The position numbers and the translations under genes are program-made. From assembly GCA_946965045.2 (NCBI GenBank), contig OX337228.1, positions 2,542,001 to 2,606,000 of the forward strand: a stretch of DNA of 64,000 bases. Reading direction: 5' to 3'. Positions 44,741 through 53,700 of this stretch are shown here, piece after piece (position 1 is the first letter of the stretch; the number at the start of each line of letters is the position of its first letter). The notes under the pieces were generated by a model that saw nothing but the letters and a program-made list of their open reading frames with translations, ran no database searches and had not been told where the DNA came from. Source of the DNA: Epithemia pelagica. Taxonomy: Eukaryota > Bacillariophyta > Bacillariophyceae > Surirellales > Surirellaceae.

Positions 44741-44762
44741 CAATACGAGCGGTTCTCGTAAC
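44741..44762 (+). repeat. left terminal inverted repeat (hairpin type)
   Basis: 22 bp; internal 5-bp stem ACGAG/CTCGT around the loop CGGTT. Pairs with 59798-59819, differing at two positions that are exactly the partner bases of one stem pair. Confidence 0.65.
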
Positions 44763-45305
44763 ACTTCGCGCGCACGTTTCTCCAAGACCACGACCAGATA
44801 CTTTCAGAAACTCGTGACGTCACTATGAAGCAAACTGTGAGAAGCCTAATTTGTTAAATATAAGCTCGTCACATGATCGACCATGGCCTTTTCCGACCGT
44901 CTTGCTATTGAATGCCAATTTTGGCCCCAAAACGGATGCTCTACTGCTGTTGTAAGCCTAAGAAACCTTTCTACATAGAGCATAGAAGTCGTATCAACCG
45001 TTACAACAGAAGCAGATGCCAAGAAATCGGATGTAAACGACCCAATATTGTCGAGACTCCACTGTTCGCCAAAATATGAGCAAATTTTCATTTTCCACAA
45101 CTCGCCCACCTCGCCAGGAACATTCAAACTCTACAGATGTGAATAGAGCATAAACCTTGGTCGCATTTCAATCATCCGTTCCAAAGTGTTTTTTATATTC
45201 ACAACGTCACTCTTCTTGGTAATTGATGTCAATGGATGAGGTGCTATTTGTCTCGTAAACACTCTCCATTACAAACCATGTCGAGAGTTGAAGACCCAAG
45301 AGACA
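44763..45305. other. 5' region of the DDE-like gene
   Basis: 543 bp between the left terminal repeat and the ATG at 45306; presumed promoter and leader. A minus-strand frame at 44846-45127 has no recognisable protein. TTGTTAAATATAAGC near 44850 is a possible TATA-like site. Confidence 0.35.
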
Positions 45306-47692
45306 ATGGCTGGTACGAGACAGCGTAAGAAGACGGAGAAAGGCTCTCAAGCCGCTCCAAAGAATCGAAAAGGACAACGTGGTACGAAGACGCCACCGCT
45401 CGTAGACTCCCCCTCTCCGAACAAGAAGAAACAGAAGGTACACCGTGCGAGAAGATGCAACATGAAGCAACCGTCCCCAAATCTCCAAACCCGTAGTAAA
45501 CGCAAGGAGTCAGGTGTCACCTGTGCGAACAACACAGTTGAATCGGATCGCTTAGCCAAAGTGATTGCGGACTTTAAAGACAGCAAGAAGAAGCCTTGTT
45601 CAGTCTTTGGTCTTGATAGGAGACAGCGATACCGAGATTACTTCTTCTGTTTTGAATGTCACGAGGCCGATACCCGCGAGCAACTCTATCCTAATCTCGT
45701 CACCAACAGAAAAGCAGAACGTGGGGCGTACACTTGTACTGCCAACCATAAGAACATGATCCATCCAACTGATAAGGTCAAGGTGATTGTCAAAAGGAAA
45801 CATCTTCGAGCAACCACCAAAACAATCAAGGAGAATATAGTTGCCAAACTCGAAGATCGATCTTCCAAGAAACATGATGACGACACAAAGTCTCCCCCAG
45901 CCCAGTCTTCAAATGGTGACGACCCTGAGGAATCCTCCAAACCAATGTCCCCAAGGGCACGAAAGTGCCTCAAAAAATACTTACACAAGACGAGCAAGTC
46001 CAAAACCATTGGCTTCACGAGCACCATCCAAGACAAAACCAAGGACCCACCCAAGGAATCGACCTCTGTCAATGAGATTACCACCCTGCAGGCAGTTCCT
46101 TCAACACCACCCCGACTTGAGAATCATCGAGTCGTCCAAGAACCCATACTTCAAGTCGACGACTCATTGGACCTCAACAAAATGGACAAGGCATATTCCA
46201 AGAATGAAAAGGATGGAAAAGACTTTCCTCTTCATGAAACGGACAATGATCAGGGATTGATGACTAGCAATGCAGACAATGACTCTCCGAATGACTTACT
46301 GTTGGACGCAGCTAATGATTCTGATAGACCAGAGCTCAGCAATACCAGGGAACAAGGGTCTGAGTCAGCTCGCACGACGGACAAAGGCTCAGAGCCCGAT
46401 CCCAATGAACAAGGCTCAGAGCCCGCTCCCAATGAACAAGTCTCAGAGCCTGCTACCGATGAACAAGACTCAGAGTCCGCTCCCAAAGACCACGGCTTTG
46501 TGATTATCTCACGTCTGAAAGCAGAACTTGAAAAGGCACGTAATGAGAGCAACAAGATGAGACAGAATTTGAAGGATTCTAAAAGGGAAGTCAAGAAGCT
46601 TACAAACAAGGCGAAGTACTGGAAAGACTTATACAAGGCCAAAGGCGTGCCCATCAAGTTACCCAAGTCTGTTGGAAGGAAGGACAATGCTCACAAGGTG
46701 GCAGAGCATATTCGAATGTCAGTCGAGACTTCTGTGGATCCCCTTCAAGAAGACAGTTTGGGAGCACAAACCTTTTTCACAGATCTGACGACAATGCTGT
46801 TGGACCCTTCACTCCACAGTGGACAAAGTCGACGCTGCGCATACGATGTGTTTCGCCAACATGTTAGGAAGCACATCTACACTCCTCACAATGTGTTGCG
46901 ACAGATGGACTTACAGGGGGGTGCCTTAAACTTTCGTAACATAGAACTACTACGAGACATTGAAACCAAGGGTAAGCCCTGGCAGCAAACACTCTTACCA
47001 AGTACGTCTGTACTACAGGATTATGCCAAACAAGTCGAGAAGTTTGGGGAAAACTTCTGTCCCTTTAGAATGTTCAAGAATAAAAAAGATGGGAGCGAAG
47101 GGTTTGCATTCAGGGCTGCAGATGTCATTGTAGGAATACTCATGGCCGGAGATGTACTCCAGACAGAAGCATTGTTACGCTCCATCAAACTGGCCCAATC
47201 AATGGATGGAGCACTCTTCACTAAAAACTTGGGCCATACGCTGGGTGGTCTAAAGTTCAATGATGAATCCAGTGAACTACGTCAATCCAGAAACGGTGTA
47301 TTTCCAGTACTATGTGTTTGTACAAGAGAGTCGAAGGGAATTATCCGAGGCATTTTCTACAGGATGATTAAAGAAATACAAGAGGCAGCTGACTTTGTGG
47401 TTCCTCGTCACTTTGGTGTTGAGGCTATTGTAGTTAGTACCAATTGCGACATGAGTTGCGAGTGGAAGCTGGCTGCCCGCGGCGGTGCAGCAAGGCAAGT
47501 CACTTACCCGTGTGCCAAATGCGCAGTGAAAAGCGGGGCCCTCCACTTGCAAAGCCAGCCAACTCACTCCTGTTCTTGGTGTCAACAGCTTGGACACTTG
47601 GCACGGCCTAATTGGATATGCCGGCATCACCGAATCTGTACAAAGGAGGTAATTTCCCAGCTTCGGGAAGAAGTAGACCTTATGGAGAAGAA
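45306..47692 (+). pseudogene. DDE-like transposase, 5' part, interrupted by a LINE
   Basis: First 795 codons of a gene whose remainder is at 56530-57925; joined after removing the LINE and one target duplication, it is an intact 1238-aa frame. The first 400 residues are basic, then disordered, with an imperfect repeat (EQGSEPDPN, EQGSEPAPN, EQVSEPATD). A coiled coil follows (LKAELEKARNESNKMRQNLKD). The conserved core includes MDGALFTKNLGHTLGGLKFND, QSRNGVFPVLCVCTRESKG and TNCDMSCEWKLAARGGAA, then CAKCAVKS...CSWCQ...HRIC. The two Asp (in DGA and DMS) and a Glu in the second part (QGWEAFN) would make a DDE triad with a zinc-binding insert between the second Asp and Glu, a layout known from CACTA/Mirage/Chapaev and KDZ transposases. 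The triad is my inference, not a tested assignment. After the insertion point the frame ends in a few LINE-derived residues. Confidence 0.7.
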
Positions 47693-47789
47693 ACTTTTTC
47701 GATGTCGATCTTTTTGCTAAGCCTACTACTTATGCCTATAGTCCCTTCCTACTAAGTTCTACGTGTGATCCTACGTGTGTGTTCTCACC

Positions 47790-50564
47790 ATGACGAATCG
47801 ACGTTCTCCTCCTACCGCGGGAGGTAGATCCCATGGTCGCAACCATTCGTCGTCCTCTCCTTCAGCGTCCGCCACTGTGCAATCGAATGTGACTCAATTC
47901 TTTTCAGCGACACCCGCCCAGGCCACCAACTCGGCATCTCGTTCTGCTGCGACGTCGCGTCGTCCTACCGAAACCCCAGCGGCTTCCTCTGGTCCGGCCT
48001 CCGGTCCACGCATGAGTTCTTCGACGGCGCCCGCTCCGGCGTCGACAATTCGACCGACTTATGCTGGAGTGGCGGCCATGGAAGTCGAATCCGGTCCTTC
48101 TCGAGAGGATCCAGCTGATCCCATTGTCGACTCCTCCCCCCGTCGTGGTATTGCTCCGGACTCGATCCGCCCGCCCCGTTCGCCTCCTAATTCCAGGGCC
48201 CGCCGGTCGCAATCTCAACAACGGTCGCCATCGGGACGTGGTTCTCCGAGCTCTCGTCGGTCTCGCTCCCATCGCTCTCGCAATCGTTCGGCACCCACGT
48301 CTCCGGCTACCACCACAGCCACGCCTTTGGCTCCTTTGGTTCCAGGTCGAGGTGGTCGCGCCCCGGTGGGTAGCGTTTCATCGAGCAGCGGTCGTGGACG
48401 CGGCCGTTCCATCCAGGAATCTCGGACCCCCCGATCGGCTTCTATGCAGGATGTTCCCATGGCTGAAGCTCGACTTGTGTCCGACGGAGCTACGACGTGC
48501 TCCCAGAGGGCTGCTCCAGCGGTGGCGATGGCCAGTGTTCTGGCACCCAATCCCCCCGCTCGTCCCCCCGCCTCGTCGTCCCAGTCTAGTCGTGAGCGCA
48601 CTACTCAGAACTCGTCCCAGACGTCTCCCAATCGCGGTGGTTTTCAAGCCCTTTTGGATGCTGAAGTACAGGCGCTTCAGGCGGAGCGCAATCAACAAGC
48701 TGAAGATACGGCTTCCGGTGGGGCTGCGGCCACGGCCCCCTCGGCCCCTGGCGCGGATACGGACATGTCCGACGCGGCGACTGTTGCCACCGACAACACG
48801 GAGGGCTCCTTCGTTCAAATGTTTGTCCACCAACCGGTGGCTGCGACGGTCCCCACCTCGGTGGGCATTGCCCCTCGTCCCAGACAATCGACGGCTCCTC
48901 GTCCCCCGGGTCCGACGCTCCAATCCACCAATCCGTATCTTCGTACAGAGCTTCTTCCGCCGCGCTCGGTCGAGGCCCGTTACGAGATGCGGCTTCAGCT
49001 GGCGCCTTCTAGTAATGCCGACGCGGAACTCCGGTCTACCTTGGTAGCGTTTTTTGCCAAATTGCGGGAGTACGATCCTACTCTCGTCATTCATCCATGG
49101 TCGGATCGCGACAACACCACGCAACAAAACGGTCAACGCCAGTGGCGCTCCCTGGCCAAACCCGATGATATCCCTGCTACTATGGATGGGATGAGGCGGT
49201 ACTTCCCGCGCGCTTTGCCTAAACCCACTGGCGGCTTCGTCTACCCCTCCATTCATCTCGGGCATTCCCGGCCGTTTACGTCACTCAAGCACGACCTATC
49301 CTGGTGGTTTCAAAGCGAGCGCCATGGTTTGTGGCCCAGACAACTACAATGTGAATCTACCTATATTGTGGGTTGGGGTTTGTACTCGCTACAATCCATT
49401 GATGTTCCGGCCCTCAAGCGGGAACTGGAAGAAGCGCTCGGATTCCCTCTCGGGCTGCGTTGGCGTACCATCCAAACTGGTCAAGCGGGTGCCATTCCTC
49501 CAGACCAGATGGCGAAGGCTCTCCATTTTGAGGTCAACCGTCTCCACAAGCGTGAGGCTAAACGTCGTCTGGCTGACCTGTATGCCCGTACTGCGACGCG
49601 TTTCCCGTTAGGGATCAAAATGCGTCTCGTGTGGCCTTTGTCGGATGTCATGAACCTTCGGACTCGCGAGAAAGTGGCTGCCCTCCGCCTTCGGCAACTC
49701 CAATTCTGCACCCACATGAGGGGCATGCGGACATGGGAGTTACACTCGATCGACCAGCCGGATTCGGAAACCAATTTAACCCTCCGCGCTCGATTGATGG
49801 AAATTCGTAGTACGGTTGATGGTCATCAGTTATTCCATTCGGTGGACCCCAGCCATATTGGGGAGGGAGCCATGCAGTTTGCCTTTCACCCCGCCCGCGA
49901 ACAAGAAGCCCGGGCGATGATTATCGCTCTCATTCCATATCTACGTTGGAAGATGGCTGAAGAAGTGCCTAACTTGTCGGATGTTGCTCGTGAGCGTTTT
50001 TTCGCCAAAACTCTTTACTGCCATTTTAGCAAGGATGCCCTTGATCGAGCGGTGGGTGCCGTGTGGAATCCCACCACCATGACCGTGGATTCCCCGGCAG
50101 ACGACTACAACGGTTGGGTCTTTGATTCGGGCGATGGCGAGTTGGATTGTTCTGGCTTTGGCGACGACGCCACTCCTGCCTCGACTTTGACGACGGCTAT
50201 TACGTCTCCCCTTGTTCGGCCCCACGACGCTGCCGGGGATCAGGACAGTGTTTCTACCTTGCCCCAAGGCACCTCGCTGGCCTCTACTGCTAGCACTGGT
50301 TCGCAATCTACCACCAATCGTGGCCCACCCGACCCCGGAGTGGGCCCGTCTGCGGCCACTACGGCCTCGTCGATTTCCTCTCCCTCGGATCATCTTTCCC
50401 AGAACCCTAATCTTCAATCGTTTTTGACTTCTTTGACCTCTCTGCTCTCCACGTTACCCGACTCGGCGCAGACCCAAGACCTTCGCTCCCAGCTCGCTTC
50501 TTTGACCTCGGCTTCTTCCGCTTCCCCGTCGACCCCGCCCTCGGCGACGGGGCAGGGCCATTAG
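47790..50564 (+). CDS. LINE ORF1 protein
   Basis: 924 aa from the ATG at 47790. The first 350 residues are Ser/Pro/Arg-rich and disordered, with SR-like stretches (RRSQSQQRSPSGRGSPSSRRSRSHRSRNRS) of RNA-binding character. The middle (about 385-770) is a folded domain: SVEARYEMRLQL, ELRSTLVAFFAKLREYDPTLVIHPW, PSIHLGHSRPF, IVGWGLYSLQSIDVPALKRELEEALGFPLGLRWRTIQ. The C-terminus is Ser/Thr-rich. No zinc knuckle or RRM was recognised. ORF1 proteins of LINEs coat the RNA and act as nucleic-acid chaperones. It stops at TAG 50562-50564 and overlaps the open ORF2 frame by 59 bp. Confidence 0.8.
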   Translation: MTNRRSPPTAGGRSHGRNHSSSSPSASATVQSNVTQFFSATPAQATNSASRSAATSRRPTETPAASSGPASGPRMSSSTAPAPASTIRPTYAGVAAMEVESGPSREDPADPIVDSSPRRGIAPDSIRPPRSPPNSRARRSQSQQRSPSGRGSPSSRRSRSHRSRNRSAPTSPATTTATPLAPLVPGRGGRAPVGSVSSSSGRGRGRSIQESRTPRSASMQDVPMAEARLVSDGATTCSQRAAPAVAMASVLAPNPPARPPASSSQSSRERTTQNSSQTSPNRGGFQALLDAEVQALQAERNQQAEDTASGGAAATAPSAPGADTDMSDAATVATDNTEGSFVQMFVHQPVAATVPTSVGIAPRPRQSTAPRPPGPTLQSTNPYLRTELLPPRSVEARYEMRLQLAPSSNADAELRSTLVAFFAKLREYDPTLVIHPWSDRDNTTQQNGQRQWRSLAKPDDIPATMDGMRRYFPRALPKPTGGFVYPSIHLGHSRPFTSLKHDLSWWFQSERHGLWPRQLQCESTYIVGWGLYSLQSIDVPALKRELEEALGFPLGLRWRTIQTGQAGAIPPDQMAKALHFEVNRLHKREAKRRLADLYARTATRFPLGIKMRLVWPLSDVMNLRTREKVAALRLRQLQFCTHMRGMRTWELHSIDQPDSETNLTLRARLMEIRSTVDGHQLFHSVDPSHIGEGAMQFAFHPAREQEARAMIIALIPYLRWKMAEEVPNLSDVARERFFAKTLYCHFSKDALDRAVGAVWNPTTMTVDSPADDYNGWVFDSGDGELDCSGFGDDATPASTLTTAITSPLVRPHDAAGDQDSVSTLPQGTSLASTASTGSQSTTNRGPPDPGVGPSAATTASSISSPSDHLSQNPNLQSFLTSLTSLLSTLPDSAQTQDLRSQLASLTSASSASPSTPPSATGQGH

Positions 50565-50703
50565 TCCCTCCACCTCGTCCCGGCGCTCGCCCCTTACGAC
50601 CCGGGACACCGAGAGGACTGCAATAAGGCCCCTTTCCTCCCCCTCTGTCTCTGAGGAGTGGGGGGACCCCCTAGCCACTTCTCCATCAGATCAAATTCTC
50701 CGT

Positions 50704-53700
50704 GTGGTGGCGCAAAATGTGTCTGGTCTGCCCCTGCAGGCTACACACCCCAAATACGCGGAACTCCAAGCTTTTATCCTTGACAACAAAATCGATGTCC
50801 TGTGCCTTTCGGAACTAAATATTGCCTGGCACAACCTACAAGAAGAACAACAATTCTCCCATTTAGTACGCCCGTGGTTTCAGTCTACCTTCACCAAAGT
50901 AGCGTGGCACACTGACCGCGATTGGTCCTCCCCTTTTCAACGCGGTGGCGTGGGTTTGTTGGTCCGGGATAGTCATACAGGGCGGGTGTGTGGGTCGGGC
51001 AGTGACCCGTCCGGCCTTGGCCGGTGGGTCTGGGTGCGCTTACGGGGTCACCATGGCTCCTTATTACGCATTGTCAGCGCGTATCGCCCGGTTCTCAATC
51101 CCCGTGACGCGGGCTCAACGTGGAATCAGCACTCTCGGGTTTTTGAATCTTCCGACCCTCCCCGACTTGGGGACCCACGGCAACTATTTCTCGACGACCT
51201 CCAGGTGATGCTTCAGTCGGCCTACGATTCTGGGGAACAGATCTTGTTGGCCCTTGACGCCAACGAACCCCTGCTGTGGACGCCAGCCAACGTGGTCGAC
51301 CAAGCTATGGCTCCGTTTTCCATGTCTAACCTTCACTTCCATCGTCATGACAGAGCTACTGCACCACCGACCCACAACCGTGGGTCGCGACCTATTGATG
51401 CTATGTTCGGGTCGTCCCCCTCTTTGACGGGCAGCCAGTGCGGCTATTTCTCCTTTGGTGAGGCCCCTGGGGATCATCGCGCCCTGTGGGTAGACATCCC
51501 CTTGGTTGAGGTTTTCGGTGTCATGTCGGCACCTGTCACTCCACGCGTCGCACGTCGCCTCCAGTGTCGGGACCCGCGCGTTGTTCGTCGGTACCAAACA
51601 ACCCTCCACGAATTCTACTCCCAGCATGATGTCCAGCGCCGTACCTTTCTCCTGGAACAGTCAATAACTGGGCCACTCTCCGAGGAGCAGGCGCTGGAAT
51701 GGGAACGACTCGATGCTCTCCGTGTTCAAGGCATCTTTCTGGCCGACAGCAAATGCCGGAAACTGCGGACGGGTGCTGTTCCGTGGTCTCCTATCTTAGC
51801 GCATGCACTGGCAGTTCACCGTTTCTGGGACCGACTGTACACTTCGGCGATTGGGCGCCATGTGAGTCCGAAATTTCTCCGTCGGTTGGCCACCAAAGCC
51901 GGTCTTGAACTTCCCTCGTGCATGCCGGTGGATGAAATCCTGCTGCACAGGCAGACGGCTTGGGCCGAATACAAACGGCTCAAGCGAGATGCTCCCCACG
52001 CTCGGCAGGCCTTCCTCCATTCTCTGATAGACGCACGCGCCGCTGCGGGTTGGGATTCGGCCAAATCCGGCTTAGCCAACCTTCTCCGCCGTGAGCAACA
52101 GCGCCAGGATGCTCGGACTCTCCGCCAAGTTCTTGCTCCTACGTCTCGGAAAGGCCTTACAGAAGTTCAGCTCCCCTCGGGCCCCGGGGCCTGGGTGGAC
52201 GGCGAATGGGACGGTGCTTGGGTGACCAGGACAGACCGTGATGGGATGGAAACTGGTTGTCTCGCGGAAAACGATCGACGGTTCCGCCAGGCGTCTGACA
52301 CGGATCTTTTACAACCCGCCCTTGTTCAGGCTTTGGGGCCTACCGGTACTTCGGCCTATGCCGACCAGTTATTGACCTCGGGAGATCCTTCGCGTGTGGC
52401 TGATCTCATCTCCCCAGAAGCCGCGGTTTACCTCTCCCACCACCGCCGACCCTCTGTACTCGTCGCGCCTCATCCATTTGATCTTGACTTTCGTACTCCG
52501 GCTTACTGTGCCTCGTGGCAGAAGATGGACGAGTATACCGCCTCCGGTCCTTCAGGTCTTCATTTTGGCCATTTCATGGCTAATAGTCTCTCGCCGTCCT
52601 TGGGTTCGGTGGACGCCGCATTGGGCCGGATTCCCTCTATTTCTGGGTACCTTCCGGTCCGGTGGCAACAAGGGTTGAATGTAATGTTGGAGAAGAAGCC
52701 CGGCGTGGTTAAAGTCTCCAAGCTTCGTACCATTCTTCTGTACGAAGCTGACTTTAACCACAACAACAAGCTGATGGGGCGGTCGATGATGCGATACGCC
52801 GAGGCGAATTCCTTGTTAGCCCCAGAACAGTATGGCAGTCAGCGAGGCCATAGCGCCATTTACCAGTGTTTGAACAAGGTTCTAACCTTTGACCTTATGC
52901 GACAAACACGCCGTCCCGGTGGTCTGTGTTCCAATGACGCGAAGTCGTGCTACGACCGTATTGGCCATAGCTCGGCGGGGTTAGCCATGCAGCGCTGTGG
53001 TGTTCCTCCCTCTTTGGTAGACGCGTCGTTGGGGCCGATCCAACACCTTCGCCACTTTATTCGTACAGCGTATGGTGACTCAACGATATCTTTCTCGGCT
53101 GCTGGGCACTTGGTTCCGGTCCAAGGCATCGGTCAAGGCAATGGGGCTGGACCTGCAATTTGGGCGGTCGTCAGTACCCCGATTTTCAATGCCATGAGGC
53201 AACGCGGTTATGGTCTTTTTCTTCGCTCCCCCCATTCGGGCTCGTCCTTTTTGTTCGTGGGCTATGCGTTCGTGGACGACACCGACCTGGTCGTCGATGG
53301 TGTGTCTGCTTCCGCTACAGCGACTCAGGTGGCCGAGCGACTCCAAGCTAGTGCCAACTTTTGGGAGGCGTCTCTTCGGGCCTCTGGTGGTGCGTTGTCG
53401 CCGGCCAAATGCCACTGGTACCTTGTGGATCATCGTTGGCATGACGGCCAGTGGCGCTTGGTAGCTCCGGCTGACTCTCCTGCCACTTTGCGGATACGGT
53501 CACCTTCCGGCCGCGTAGTTCCTATTGAGCGCGTTTCTCCCATGGAGGCTCGCAAAACGCTCGGGGTTTGGACGGCGCCTGATGGTAGCATGAAAGCGGA
53601 ATATGCCTATTTGGAGTCGAAAGTTAAAAACTGGACCGAACGGATTCGCGTCAGGACCTTGCCCCACCACCTCGTCTGGTTGTCACTCCACACCGGTATC

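Noticed and set aside
44846-45127. 93-aa minus-strand ORF inside the left end of the two-gene transposon
   Set aside because: No recognisable protein features; the position suits the promoter of the DDE-like gene.
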